64,000 nt of DNA from Kalaharituber pfeilii (GCA_015179045.1 WHUZ01000019.1:496001-560000); one strand, 5' to 3'; positions 1 through 14,437 are shown, numbered from the stretch's first letter. Made by a program: numbers and translations. Notes: generated by a model not told the origin, from the letters alone.

Positions 1-3000
1 ACCTGCCCCCCCCACCCCCATCCCCGTGGAAAAATTGAGTTTGGGTAACAAGAGCACACATACATAATTGGGGTGAGGTTGTGCCAAGAACTAGATGATA
101 GGCTGGGTTTCTGGTTGAAAAAGACGCCACAAAAGTTAAAAGTTCTAGAACTTTAATTCGCGATAAAGGCACTTCAAATTGAGTTTCTCTTGATAATTCG
201 TTTGTGTTAAGGATCTTCCTTTACATTTATATTGTATCTAGCCTGAGATCTGAGTGGGTAACCCTCTCGTGAAAATCCAGATTTATACGTGTCCGAGTCC
301 TGAATACTGCATCGCAATATGTAATCATATACTTTGCAACCCCGTTTGCGACTAGATAAAAACGCAAAAAATAATAGACAGGTTTTGTGCGAAGCCTAAA
401 TTTGCGGGTAACTTAATTATTAATAATGCTAAAACCCTGACGTAAATAACTTATCTTGAGACAATTGTGGGAATTTTACAGTCTTAAGGGTCAGTTTTCC
501 GGATTTCGGAACGGATAATAAGCACATTGTTGCTAAGGCGCCATATTTTCTTTTCCAAAATCCTGAAAAAAAGTTCGGGGGTTGTAAAAACCTCTCTAAT
601 GCGGTTTACCGGTAAACGGTGTTTGAAACAAATTCTGTAATGGAGAAGAACTGGATTGTCCTGGACTTGATAAAAATTCTGAAATCTGGAAAAATCGAAT
701 ACGGCTATCAACGTTAAACGGTTGATAAAGTCATGTTTGAATCCCGTATTGTTACCAGTTGCTCAAAACTGCAATCCATGCATGCCAACATCTATCACAG
801 ATCTACCTCCATTAAAGATAAGTGCTTTTACGGATACTCTACCCATTTATGCAATGCAGATCCATGCTTACTCCAGGCAGCTTCGTTACCAAGGATACCA
901 ACGCCACAGAACATGGCCGTCCGCGGGGGCGGTCCGTCAGCGCCCCACGATGATCCTGCTGGAGTTCACTGTCGTTCCTGCGGCAAGCAACGAAGTGGCC
1001 TGTTCATTTCAGCATAGCTGCTCTCCACTAGGATTGTGATAGCTTCCGCCGAGAAACCTTGTACTTTACCAGCCATCGACCGTAATCCTTTTGAACACGG
1101 TCCAATGCTGTAAGTACTAGTACATCCAGATATCGTAGGATCTCGACGCCGCAGATGATTCGTTCTTTTTACGTCATCCCTACAGTCTCGGTGGCAGCTA
1201 GCCGCTGCGCCGTTAACCAGCCTGTCAGACACGCCCTTGGCGGCCTTGAGAACTGCTGATCGCGAAATTTCATTGCTAAGTGCACTGGACGCCCCGTGAC
1301 CCCCAACGAAAGAGGCAAAAACCAATGTATTCATATTGTAATCATGTCACAAGAGATCTACAAATTCAGCCAGGAAACCAGATGTCTCGTAAGCTTAATT
1401 AGCGTCAACCAGGCACCAAGTTTCTAATTTCGAACAAACGAAGGCCACATTGCTTTCTAGAATTCTTCATTCACTGGGAGACCCCTGTCTGCTTGGAAAC
1501 GCATGGACATACGAGCAAATTTCTTTGTTCCCTGCCTTGAAAACGGTAACCTCTACGCCATTATTAGACAAATGATAGCTCAAACCATATTTTCGGGAGG
1601 TACTTGGTGATGACTTGTAGATACCTCACTTCAACCTAACATGGATGCCAAGAATCATTATGAATGTCCCAGCCCGTTCGGCCAACGCAGCCTGCACGGA
1701 ACAAACATCCGGTCTCATGTGCTTACATTGCTTCATTCGCTCGAATAGGTAGTAACCAGGATCATTTGGGACAAGTGATCTATTCCCTATGCCTCAAAGC
1801 CAGGATAACAGGTCCCCCAGCCCACAATATTGGATTTCCTAAGCAGCCACAACAAAATGACTGAAACACAGCTCCATGCGTGGACTGAACCCAATCGTTG
1901 TGACAACCCATAGTGTTACCACTGAGTTCGGCATGGCCATTGCATGTGCACATACTAGTACTATATGTGGATCCGGCAATGTCTGCCGGCCAGTAAGCTT
2001 GCACGTTCTGCTAAAGGCCGGGGGCAGATTCGCTCGAAGGCAAATACGGGGAACTGAGCTATAGGAAGCTGCTGAAAGTGGGCACTATCCGATGGGTATT
2101 TCTGCAAGCAGTGGGCGGCAGCTGGCTGTAAGTAGGGCTCTGGTATGCGGAGCGGTTACCAGGTTATGGGATAAGGGAAGAGCAAGACATGCAGACGCGA
2201 AGCCCATATACGAAACGAAAACATAGAAGATCTTCGATATTTCAGAAGCTTCCGTGGACTGATAATTCATGTGCTATCCACGTTTGAGGCGTACTTGCGT
2301 CGAAAGTTCAAGTAATAGGTGAGCCTGAAAAAAGTCCCAAGCGTTGATCGATGGAATTCCTTATCAACTTCCATGAGACATTGAAGACTGTCAGCCGCTG
2401 ATCGGCATGCGAATCGCTAATTGGCAAACGTACCTTGATATGAACACTCACTAACTAGTCCCTCTTAGACTTTGAATGAAAGGAGTATGACGTTAAGGAA
2501 GTTGTTGAGGAAGTTGTTGAGGACCATCAGAACGGCACACTCTCTTGTTGGCACGAAAAAAAAAAAAAACAAGGCCTCCCCCAGCTATAATAGTCGAAGT
2601 ACCACAATGTGAAGAGAATCATTCATTTGGTTAGGTGTGCAAGGAAAGGGAACCTAAGAAAGAAAAGGGAAAATAGAAACACATCTTCCACATCAATTCC
2701 GCGTTACAGCTGTAATCAAGGGCCCATTTCCATTTTAAGCAAGAACTCCGCCTAGCTTGCCTGATTGTTATTGGTAAAATAGCGGCTCGTCCGCGGCCCG
2801 AACTCCAATCAGTAATGCATTATCGTATCATTAAAAAACACCTCAAAGGGCTGAAGCTGTAGTTATCACTTGTAAGAATTCTAGGTCAATGGCCATAGAA
2901 TTGTCTCAAGGGAAGTAGAAACTGTCGCCTCGTCAGCCGTTACCAGGACCTCATAGAAAGTCGGCAGAGCATGCTGTTACAGACTAGCGTTCACGAGTTC

Positions 3001-6000
3001 TAGAAGTAATACTTTCTTTGATAAGCTGCAAACCCCCCCAGAATAACGGGTGTGATGTTTGTGTTCAATGGAGAAGCGCGGCTTCTCAGAATGAGGAAAA
3101 TTTAGGTATAGTCTCAAACCAAAGGTACGACGAATATAAGAAATGTAAGATGTATGTAGCATTCACCTACATAGTTCCAACTGAGAACCTTATATTAGCC
3201 TCAGTATTAGATAATCACTTCATTCCAAGATAAGGTCACGAGCATGCATATTGACGATCTTAACAGCCGGGATTATGATGTCCCCACAGTAGTGCTTCTG
3301 GTCTGCCTTATACAGAGTCACAAACACTGCACGTGAACCTCCTTAAGGACATGGATCGACGCCAGGCCGAATACCGTCATGGATACCAAAGCTAGATGCC
3401 CCTGCAACCGGTGATTGTAGTTAAAGCCATTAATTGTCATGCATTCATGTACGTAAAATTCGCGAGGGACTGGAAGAGAGTCGTATAGCCCGGCCTATGT
3501 TAGCCAGTAAGTTTATCTCCGACTGGACGATGAGCAGAGCTGTTAGCGGGTAGTAGAGGAGAAAAGATGTTCCTTATCTGGAGATGCAGAAGATGCCGCA
3601 AGCTAGACGCCGGAGGAACGAGCGGGATTCATAAGAGGTTTTGACTTGGAGGGATCTGCCTGAGGCCTGTTCTCGATTCATGCCCCGCAGCCGTGCGGAA
3701 GCACTTAGTCGATGGTTGGCACCGCCCGCGCTCATGGCAATCGTATGGTCCGCGCGCAAATACCCGCCTCCGTGACCCTTTCCCCGTCCACTCACTTCCC
3801 TTCTGACGTGAATCTCTAATGGTGTCCCAACACATGCTCCGAAATCTGCTGCACGAAAGATTCCCGCTGCTCGTCCTATCCAGCCACTCCAGCTGCCATG
3901 CTCCTGTCCTCCTTAGCCGGTCTGACTAATTGCATGACGAATTGCCTAAATGATGCGTTGTTGGCACTTTTTGTGCTCTGATTTTTGCTCCGACTTTCAT
4001 TTTGCCCAGCTGGTGAAGCACCGCAGCTTAAAAGTCAGATCGTCTTAGCGCGTCAGGGGCAGGGGACAAAAATACGTCATATCAGACCATCAATGCCTCA
4101 TTCTCATTCTGGGGCTTTGGGGATCGATCTTCCTACCATCTGGGATATTGCTGTGCTAACCTCCTCTGTTCCCTGAAATATCTTTATTTTTTTAGAACCG
4201 CCTGCACCACAGAGAAGTACTTCTGCTTTATTGAACGATGTCATTAATTTCCGTGAATTCGCAGCAAAGAGCTCGTACCTGCACGAATATTACCAATTTT
4301 CCGAGCACTCTGATTTGATGCTAATGATTTTGTGAGACTTTATATTTTGATTGGCAGGTTCTAGTTCCGTTTCGGGTTCACCGGCCAGTGACTCAATTTG
4401 GCGCAGACCAAGTTATCAACATGCATAAGGATGGCGAGTTCAATTGAGACCACTTTCTACAGAGCCACCTTGCCGCTAATCCTCAATTAAATTGATTGAT
4501 TGCCAATAGCTTTCGAGCCCCAAAAAGGAAGAGTCAATTTCTCTCATTGTCAATCTTTTCCGCATAGCTGCTATTATGAATAATCTTTATGCCACTCAAG
4601 GGGATTCGGAAAGAATCAAAAAGATTAGACAACTTCATTATTTACAGTACATCAGGCCTACACAAGAACCCGTCAATGAGGGCCAACAAATTGAATTTTT
4701 TGCTTTATTCACCTGCGTATTTGACCGCCTGACTGATAAGAAGTTCAGGATGGATCCTTATGTGTCAATGTATGACAGGTAACAGGGGATGTTACCCAAG
4801 TCCAGTCGAAGTCAGCAATAATCGAATTTCTTGACTCCAATTCAAGCTCATGCGTTTCGGACTTAAATACTCAGTTGATAGAGAAGTCAAAGCTCCTTGC
4901 TTAAGTATCTCCTCCAGTTACTCATATGTAGCCTGATTATTTGGTACATATTTAGCTTAGTAGACGGTCTAGCTTTACTTTTTTTAAGCTTCTGCATCAT
5001 GCATCCGCCATCATGTTCTACATGTAGCCTTCTACATGGATAGCGCATACTTTACATATCATGACTGCCCCGGGTGCAGCACAAGGAGAATGATTCATAG
5101 TACGATACTATTCCTCCGCTGCCGCCCCCACCCGGTCTCGTGTGCCCCCCTGTCCCGGCCTCCACAACGAGGCCTCTACCCTACTCTGGTTAGTTTTGCC
5201 CCCACTGCATGTTCCCTCTCACAGTACATCATAATCGACGTCAATAGATCTCCACAACGAAGAGTGAAATTAAAAGCTAACTCAACAAATAGTCCCTAGC
5301 AGTAAATACTAATCATAGATAGGGCAAGGAGATTTGTTTATGAGGGGACAGTACTCCAGTTGGTACCACTGTTCGCTAGCACACCAATCCAAGAGCATAA
5401 TGCCAACCTTAGGCTGACCCTCTACAGTGTTACATGCAGATGAGGTCGGTTTGTTTATGATCCTCAAGTGGTGTTGTAAGTGCTCACCTAACTGCAAAGG
5501 TCATAAAACTCTACCTAGACTCTGTTGAGATCTTCCTCTTGACACCCATGGCAAATCTGAGGGACAACAAACAAATGACGTACAAACTTACCAGGCAACC
5601 CTCGAAACGTGCCAATCTATTTGACGCCAATAGCACTTGAACACAAAAGTTTGTCTGCAGGATGATCATACCATTTTCTGTGGGCATGTGTTGGGGAACG
5701 AATCGAGGGTAATTGTAAGCCATTACCCGCCAACCGCGAACCAGTTGGCTATGAGTAATGATAACTCCGTACTGCGGTTATTGAACTTGGGTGTATGCGC
5801 ACAGGGGGACAGGGGGAGACAGGGGAGAGGAGCAGGGGAGGGGATTGTGAGGACTGCCACCCGCCTTCCCATCTTTGCCTATCCAACAGCAAGCCATCCT
5901 TTTATGCCCATCCATAAACATTACATTCATACTTAACCACCCTTCTGGCGTGGACCATATAGTATTTTTGCTTTTCCAGCGTTTTGTCTTGCTTTCTCTG

Positions 6001-6963
6001 AAGGTCTTTTTCCCACTTTATGGCTCAGTCGTTTTGGATTTTTTTTCTCTTAACCTGGGCAATCCTAACGGTCCCGTCTATCAATAACTAAGCTCACAAT
6101 CTTCCTCCTTTCATCAAAATGTGTCTCTGGCCAAACTTCACACCCAAGTTTTCAATACCCGCCCAATTATACGATATTCCCTCGGTCCGATATCTTCAAC
6201 ACGGAAACTTGTCTTTCGACTTTTAGATGAAGATTACTTGCGGACAATCCTCCTATTACATATAGCCTTTCTTCCGTGTTCCTACTCTCTTTCCGAAACC
6301 TGTCTCGTCTCGTCTCGCATATCGAGGAAAAATCACAATACTGACAGACTACGACCGCATGCGTGCGGGTTTTATTGGACGAAACTGCACGTGAACTAAA
6401 ACTAATCACTCGAAACGGAAGCAAGAAATAGGAAAAAAATGAGTTGATTGTATTCTCTCTGCGGAATGGAGAGGTGAAAGGGCCAATAACAGCAAGGTGT
6501 CGGGATGATGTATCAAAAGGTTCTGAAGACACCATAAATGATCTTTGAACTAAGATAACGCTTCGTTAAACGAAGGATGATTGTGAACGAAGGCAATTAC
6601 CCCCTTGCGCTCGCCCCAACGATTGAATGTATTTAAAAAGGTTGGGGAAACTAATTGATATGAAAAATCGCAGCACAAACGCCCCATAATATGTGTATCC
6701 CGCCCCAGGGCAAAAATAAAAGGAAGAAAGATGTTGCTGTGACCTCTCCTTTTCGCCTGAGGGAACAAAAAAACCAAAAACAAAAAACCAAAAGTAAAGA
6801 GGTAAAAGGAAGAAAAGAAGAGACCTCGCCCCTGCCAGAAGAAAAAGAATAAAAATTCAACTGAAGCGTGTTTCATAGTTCATGCCACATCGACAAGATC
6901 GGACCAATTCACCTAGCCATCATCTGAAAAATGAAGAGAGGAAAATGTCAGGATATGCTAAGG

Positions 6964-6997
<34 letters not shown>

Positions 6998-7209
6998 AAA
7001 CGCCCTTCAACCTTTGAGGCCAAACATTGCAAAGTTTCTGGAAGGAAGTCATTAGCATTATTTTCAAACTGTGGTGAGTGTAATAAGTTGAATCCTGTCT
7101 TTTGTTAACCCTCGTTTCGTTGCTCTGGTTTACTTGCTCCTGGCTTTGTTTTTGTAAGAGGAAAATGCCATCTTGAAATTTTCGTTAATGAGTTAGCAGC
7201 GCCCCTGGG
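1..7209. other. Gene-poor 5' region
   Basis: I see no convincing gene here. Open frames are short, lack recognisable domains and overlap each other on both strands. Simple-sequence features are a C-rich start at 5-30, an A-run near 2560 and a 36-nt A-run at 6963-6996. The GA/CT-rich stretch at 6700-6860 produces low-complexity frames on the minus strand. The last few hundred bases are probably the 3' flank of the minus-strand transcription factor gene that ends at 7210. Confidence 0.5.
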
Positions 7210-10200
7210 CTAAGCCACCCGCTTAAGGAAGTTCTCGTATTCCTCCATGCTCTTGAACGGCATTTTTCGACGACGCCCACTAATACTGTCACCCCCAGAG
7301 TCGTCATCGTAATCATTCATTAAAACGTCTGGTAATGGCCCACCAGAGATTGCCACCGAGTTCCGCTCCGTATGAGGGGCTGTTGTGCCTGTCCGCATGC
7401 ATGTGGGCACATTTATACAGCTGTTCGCGGTATTAACCGGAGCTTGGGCCAGCGGTAGTACTTGCTTTGACGGTGGGAAATTGGGCGGATGAAATGATCT
7501 CTGTTGCGGGGAATGCTGCCTTGGGAACGACGATGATGGGGAGGCTTGGGCATCAGAACTGTAGAAAAACCCCGTTTGTGGCTGACATTGTGTAGGAGAA
7601 ACTGCCGGATTACACACGTTTTGGTGACCTGGTGATACCGGGTCGAAAGCGCTGGGTGTGGGGTGTGTGAATGTACCCGGCATACTTAAGTTATGCTGAG
7701 GCAATTTAGGCGGCTTGGGATTGAGGAACCTCCAGTTTGGTGGGAAGCTGGCGAGGTTGGAAGAACTCTCGTTAATAACGTTATGATCGCCGCCATAGGG
7801 AGATTCTAGACATTCCAAGATGTGCGTCACCACAAGGTCGATGTTGAGACCGCCCTCGCCACTGCCCACTTCTGTGGGTGATGATCCTGTGGGTGATGAT
7901 CCCACGTGATTAATCGGCCCACCGCCATTACTGCGGTCAATCATGTTACTGGTTTGACCGCTCAGCATCTGGCTCATTGGAACCGGCGTGGAAAAGGTGG
8001 CCATTCGCACCGGCGGAACTCCTCCGTAGGAGACTGCAGTTGTGGAAATCGACGGGATGCTAGGAACGGAGTTGCTTCGGGCACCATTACTGGTACTGGC
8101 AAGTATCCGCGGGCGCTTGCTTGGCGAGGCCGAAGGGCTCCGCGAGCGGACCGATGAGGGCGATGACGGAAAGCTACTGGACCGGTACTGTGGCGTCGGA
8201 AACCGCTTGGGCTGCGGATGGTGATATGCATGCTGTGACTGGGGGTGGAGTGCGGAAGCTACGAACCCCGGCATGCCCGCAAATAGCAAGTTCCGGATGG
8301 GCACGAGCGTGTTCAGGAAGGACCTTGCAATTGAGTCCGCGGCAGCGCAGTACTCGAGGGCGTACATGCATCGTGAGACGAGCTCGACGTCAGCGAGCTG
8401 CGGTTGGGCGTTGAATTGACGGCGCAGGATAGCCAATTCCAAGAAAATGATTAGGCACGAAGTGAAGGCGGATTGTATTCCGAGCCAACACTTCCGTACC
8501 AAGCGGCCTTCCATGAAAAATATGCCGACGACCTAGGAAGGCACCAATTGGAATCGCATGTCAGCAACTTGTCACCTTTTTTGCCTGTTTTTGACAAATG
8601 CTCTTCCTCGTCGATACGACCTCAATCCACACTCCTTAGCGAGCCCCCCACCCCTTCTCCTTTTTCCTCAACACCACCTCAATTCCCCCTCCATTTCCCA
8701 CCCATGCCAGTTGATAATCTCATATACATTCAAACCACATAGACGGCAATAAGAAATCGCACATACCGTCGCCAGCTGTCTTGCTGCATAAATGCAGTCA
8801 TTGGAGAGCTTCATCATGTCCTGCTGCACCTCCCCCTGCCCACCTCCGACCCCCCCAATCTCTACGCCCGTCCCCGCTATCACCGTCTCCTGTACTTCAC
8901 CCCTTAATGTCCTCGTCTGTGCAATCAGTATTCTCCTCGTGAGCAGGATTAAGGACCCCAAATACGCGCAATGCGTCAGCAAAATGGACGTCCTATGCGC
9001 CGAGTCGGACTTGAACTCCAACGCCTCAGAGAGCTTGAGACATTCCGGCAGTGCGTCGTGCCATGTCTTGAGGTGCGAGTTGTACGCGCGGACTTGGGAC
9101 ATGTCGATGCGAGGCGGGACGCATACGTCATGCGTGATAGCAGACATGAGGTGCCCGAGCTTGGCCATTTCGGTGTGCAAACCCAGATCGATGTCGCTGT
9201 AGGGATCGAAACGAGACTGCGTGGACGTACTCGGAATGCTTGTTTCATAGCCCTGTATGTGAGGGGGATGTGATAATGTGTGGGGTTAGGGGGACTGAAG
9301 CGGGATTAGGTTACAGGAGAGGGGAATGGGGAGGAGAGGGGGAAAGCGGATGGCGTGGTAGCTTGCATCAGAGATCTTTGCGAGATTTGCGATTTGCTTG
9401 ACTTTGCTAGCTTGCCTGCATATCTTGATCTTGCGTGCCCTGAATCTGCGCAGTCTGAGATGTAACCTGCTTGTCTTGCGTGGTAGTTCTTGACCCGCCA
9501 TGCCATACCAACCAGTGTTGTGTGTACATACGTATGCCCATGCCGCCAATACCCTACCACACCCACTCAACCAACCCACCAACCTGCAAAGCTTTCCTCC
9601 CTGCCTTTACTCATGCAGGGACGAGGCGGTGCAGGGGATGGGATTGGAGAGCAGGCATAGTGCGGAGGCACTGACGGGGGAGCTGGTAGAGCCTGCAAAT
9701 GTGTAGCGAGTATCATGGTTGATCATGTTGTAGGGCAGTTCGAAGCAAGGCAACCAAGCACAAACAGGTCAAAAAAAGAGCAAATCGAGCGAAGTCAAGT
9801 TCCAGCAGATTCGAAAAAATCCAATGCAAGCCACAATTCCATCTCACTTTTCACCCCACCTCTTCCCGCCAACCTGGGAACCTAAAGCCCCTACCAGAAA
9901 CCCCCATCCATCCCACATCAATACCACCCCACACAAAGTCAGCATATATTCAATTTTTTTTTTTTTCTTTTTTTTTTTTTTTCCTGTTGTGTGTGTGATA
10001 CTTGTGCGATTTGCTCGTATAATGTATAGGAATGAAAAATAAAATGCCATTTGCCATTGCCTTGGGAAGGAAATGTAACATATTCTCCAACGCTAGTGAA
10101 GCTTAGGGGAGATATGTAAGGCTGGACAGGGCCTCAAGAAACGTAATTTGATAGGAGAAGATAAGTGACAAGACTAGTTTCATAAAAGGTGGCTTGCAAC

Positions 10201-13071
10201 ATTTGGGGCTTTGGGATGAGAGGGGGGTATGGAGGGGAAGGAACCAAAACCCCGGAATTCGTCTTTTGTTTTTGATATTAAAAATAGTTTCGCTTATATC
10301 CTGCATAAGAGAAAACCACCTCTATTTGATAGAGTAACGAGCATGATATGTGGTATAATATGTGTGCGGTAAAATTCGGGATGTATCGTTGAATAGGGTT
10401 AGACGGTAAGGTGAGGACGGGAAGAAAGGGTCAAGTAGAAAGCAAGCAGGGAGGAAGGTTCAGAAGTAAAACCCCCACAAATTCCATGAACCCGCAAATC
10501 CACTTCCCAGAGCGTGGAAAGCATAAAACGAAAACGAAGAGAGTTGTTGCTGTGAACATCAAAGCAGAAAAGAGAAGATGCAAGTGCTAAGTTGATGGGA
10601 AAAAGAGTGAACGATGATTTGCTTACATCTAACTGATCCATGGCGGGCCGATAGCCAACTGAGGCGGAGAACCACCTAAAAAAAGGGTCTATGTATGAGC
10701 TTATCTTCTTTCAATTGCCAATTATCAAGTCAAAAAAATCCCGTCCTAAGATTGAGATGCTTCATTCCAGATCAGATGAATGTCACCCTTCCCCTCCGCT
10801 CCATCCCATTTCGCCGACCCACCCGCTCCCCCTCATCCTTAGCCTCATCCTTAGCCTCAGTCCTATCGCTCTTGCTTATCTTCACATTGTAATTTCATGC
10901 GCTTGATGCCACAAAATTTCCGATATCGTACCGTACGACCATTATCGCGGTGGATAAGGAAGGGAGGAAGCCCTTGCTGGTATAGGATATAGGGATTTGG
11001 GAGAGGGAGGGTGAGGCAGGTTCCTCCTTGGACATCTCCGTCCCGGATGCCAACTATCGCGAAGTGGATAACATGGCAGATAACAGTGGGACTCACCCGT
11101 CTAAAAACACTAAACTTCTCCATACTCGTCTCCAATTTTCCCAATCCCCCCGGTTCCGCCGCCGCATCCCCCATCACTTCCCCCTTGTGGTGTCGATGTT
11201 GCTACTGCTCTGGCTGGTCCACCACCACTTCCGCTGCCGCCGACTCCGTTCATGTAGTTTCTGTGACTTGAAGATGGACTATTCATATGGAGGCCTTGAG
11301 AGTGCGCCAGGTGTATTGCTTGCTCTAGAACCGTTTTGCTCGATTTTCCGCGACGGGAAGGGGGGAGGGGTTAGCTAGGCCAGACAACGCCAGACAGGCA
11401 GGAGCACAGGGTCATACACGAAAAGAAAAAAAATAAAATAAAAATAAAAATAAAAAAAATTAAAACTGGCAAATAAGTGCAACGCCCATCCCCCGGCCCC
11501 CATCCCCAGGACAAAGCAGGTTAACAACAGCTAGACGAGCAGAAATGTGAATGCAACAAGTTAACTAGCACACTCTCTTGTGTTCTTCATGAATATCTCA
11601 GGGGGGACCACTGGCTCCCTTACACTCTCTGCTTTCTTGCTCAGCTTTGCTTTTCTGTGGCTTCTGTATCTCCTCTTCCCTCTTGATTCTGTTTCGTTCA
11701 GCAGAAATCATTGCTGCAACGATGAATGAAAAGAGAGGTGTAACGAACACAGTTCACCCAGTGTGCTAGCCAAGACCTGCAAGGGGGGTGAGTGAGGGGT
11801 GTTCTGTATGTGCTGGGGTGTATCTGCTCGCTGACCATACAGAACGCGTCAGGATCGGAGGGAGGGCAACGAAAAACAGGTTTTGGTATGCGGGAAGGGA
11901 CTATGAATGATGGAGAAAGGTGACATGCCCGTTCAGCAAGGGAAAGAGTTGCATCCTGAATACGGAATCTGAAACGCCCGATCATTTCAAGGTGACACAG
12001 CGCTTTACACCTTCCCCAGCAGAGGCCCGACCCGGCAGACCCCACCGCAGACGACAGGAATGGTAAAGCGGAGGAAAGAGAAAGCGCACATGGAGTAAAG
12101 CAGTAGCAAAACAACGTGCTCCACAGGCCTGAAGTAACACCCAGAAAGGGCGATAAGGCATGCGAAAGGGCATATAGATTTAGAATGCTTGGAATCAGGA
12201 AGGAGAAGGGAGGAATTTACCAATGTACTTGCGTGCTAGTATTTTTTTTTCGAAGATCAAGTAGAGCGCTGCCATAGCAGACGCACTTATCTTCAGCAGC
12301 GTGTCTTCAGCTGATGGTGTTGCGGACTTGTCAACATTGTCGGTTGTTCTCTGCATATCATTGCTCATGGCAATATCCAGATACCATTTACCAACTCTAA
12401 AGAGATCTTCTTTGATGTTTCTCACTGATAGGTCGCAGTCCTCTACATACACGCCCCCTACCGCTGCCGCCAGAAGCAAGAGGCCAAATTCAGCACTGCT
12501 CATGCTGTTGGTTCGACCTTGACGTGCTGACCTTGGCGGGTTGTCATATGCAGGTGAGTAAGCAGCGCGAAAGAGACTCATTATATGGACCTCAGGTAAA
12601 AACCAGTATAACACCCCGTAACCACGACAAAATGAAACAAGACATCGAGAGACGATCTGTCGCGGTGGCAGATTCTTTAGGTTAAATGCTCGCTGCTGCC
12701 GTCGGACACTACGGTTGCTTGATGGGCCATTATGAGACTGTAGCACATTGTCAGTTGCGTCATACGAGTTGTGCGACGTGAAGCTGATAGGTGTTGATTT
12801 CGGACTTGGAGTCGTTGGTTGCAATGCTGGATGTCGTCGTTTTGGCGGGGATCGAGCTGGTTGCGCGCGAAACCTCAATGCTAAGCGGAAATCAGAATGA
12901 TATATACCAATCCAAAGGACTAAAGCACCCACTCAATTGTTCGACTAGGCCTTGTCGCTGATCTTGCACCATCGCTCTGTCCCTGGATTGTTGTCTTGCG
13001 AAATCAAAATCACTAGATGCAGGTGTTTGTTTCTGTGAGCTTCGCCCACAATTCAATCCATGGTTAGCCAT
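7210..13071 (-). CDS. Fungal-specific transcription factor domain protein, six modelled exons, one frameshift
   Basis: Exons that join in frame on the minus strand are 13071-12933, 12880-12229, 11338-11097, 10675-10627, 9252-8767 and 8532-7210, giving about 963 codons. Middle homology region hallmarks are in order: exon 2 ends in a helical stretch (AALYLIFEKK), exon 3 starts with QAIHLAHSQGLH and carries WENWRRVWRSLVFLDG, and exon 4 gives WFSASVGYRPAMDQLD. This is the RRR-W...LDR...LGRP block of the Fungal_trans family. Exons 5 and 6 hold the helical C-terminal half. The tail is Ser/Pro-rich with a basic patch (GRRRKMPFK). No Zn2Cys6 cluster is visible in exon 1 or just upstream, so either an upstream exon is missing or the protein lacks one. 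Between GLHMN and WENW the frame changes by one base at a run of six C (plus strand, 11146-11151); seven would restore it. Introns 2-4 are long (about 890, 421 and 1374 nt), and the intron 2 donor is weak. A nuclear regulator role is inferred from family only. Confidence 0.72.
9957..9981 (+). repeat. T-rich homopolymer tract in intron
   Basis: An almost uninterrupted run of T lies inside the modelled fourth intron of the transcription factor gene. I could not tie it to a tailed retroelement body. Confidence 0.6.
11146..11151 (-). other. Putative single-base frameshift in homopolymer
   Basis: On the minus strand the frame that carries the GLH motif runs into a TAG about 40 nt past this G6 tract. 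The conserved WRRVWRSLVFLDG block is in the frame reached by adding one G. No canonical intron between the two blocks repairs the shift. This could be a sequencing or assembly error, or a genuine lesion. Confidence 0.5.
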
Positions 13072-14373
13072 CGTGGGTTCCCAACTTTCGTATCAATTGC
13101 TATGTTTCGGATGCGGATAATCTCTTTCTGGGAAATACGTTCATGGCTCTTATATTTGAAAGCCGTAAGTGGCATTAGTCAGGGAGGCTCTGAGGCGAGC
13201 CCTGAATGAAGGTGGGGGTGGGCGCTCTTGCAGGCGAAAATGCGGTATCCGAAGAGCTTTAAGTAGAATACTCATGTGGTGAAGGCGGAAAATGCTACGA
13301 AAAAATACGACAAAAATATCATACGAGCGCAGATGATATATTTGGGGGTCTTTGGGGCCCAATTCTGACCCGCCGAGACCGATTGAGATTCTTAGACTAG
13401 CGACCTCGTTTATTGCTAGCAGAAGCCTCTCGGGCATTCTCTGCCCACCCTTGCATATGTGGGGTATCAAAGGGATATCTTCCCAAGTCTACCAGGTATT
13501 TTTGTGGGTATTCTCAAAGTCCACACAGTAATTTTGTGGCGGATAACACCACCCTTACTCGGCAAGGATGCGCTGGCGGCCACACTCTCTCAGAGCATTT
13601 AGAAACAGGCCGAAGCTCTGCCATACTCCCAAAGGGTGAGATGAAAGAAAACCTGTTTCAGAGTGGCATGATCCGCCACCAACCATGTCCGGTCGCAATG
13701 CTGCGCCAGCTAGCAATTCTGGGATAGATATTCCGATCTATTCAGCGCCGGTTCAGGCTGACAGCTCCGCAAAAGACGACTTATCGAGTCTCAATAATTT
13801 AGCTTCAACCTGGAAACCACCATCCGTCCAACTGAGGACCCTGAGCACCCATAGAGTTGATTCGGTTCCTTTCTGTATCTGCGCCTCTTCAACTTCCACG
13901 GTCCCGTTTACCGGACGCAAATCATGCTTCCCAATTGTTAAAAATTTGATGTATGAGTAAAGGTAGAACTGGGACAGACCTAGGTCAGGAACGTGAACTT
14001 AGTAGACCTCTATTGACGATGTATAGGGTTTGAAGGGACTGTAACTCATGGCGTACCTACAGCCTCTGGGACTTCATCTAACGAAGAGATACAAACGCTT
14101 TCACTGCACATAATATGCAGGCGTCAACATAAGATTGAGCCATAAGGCTTTCGAAATCTAGCATCCAAGTGCTGCAGTGCGTCTCACTATGACAACGTAC
14201 AGCAGGCGGTGTGGATTATGAATAACAGGGTATTATCGTACGATCTTGAAATTAGCGCCTAGCATGGCTACCAACTTCTTCTGAGCTATACACATAATGA
14301 GTTAATGCAAGAGATACGAAATGGCTTGAGGCATGCCGTTCCCTCTCTGGCCATAGTCCAGATATCCAGAGAC

Positions 14374-14437
14374 GCCCTGCCATGGCGAACAGCTGCAAGC
14401 GGGATTACGTGAAACAAAAAAAAAAAAAAAAAAAAAA
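14374..14437 (+). mobile_element. Short tailed retroelement, type A
   Basis: The body starts GCCCTGCCATGGCG, ends near GGGATTACGTGA and continues into a poly(A) tail. A perfect 13-bp direct repeat, GATATCCAGAGAC, flanks it at 14361-14373 and 14438-14450. That is the signature of target-primed reverse transcription. The body without the tail is only about 40 nt. Confidence 0.85.

Noticed and set aside
3574..3795. Minus-strand frame beginning MSGRGKG, as histone H4 does
   Set aside because: Only the first seven residues match. The rest has no histone-fold sequence and no Lys-rich tail, so it is coincidence.
5770..5850. GGGGGACAGGGGGAGACAGG-type G-rich stretch as a telomere-like or quadruplex array
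   Set aside because: The units are irregular, short and do not match TTAGGG. It is simple purine-rich sequence.
7906..8414. Several frames opposite the last exon of the transcription factor gene
   Set aside because: GC-rich antisense readings without motifs.
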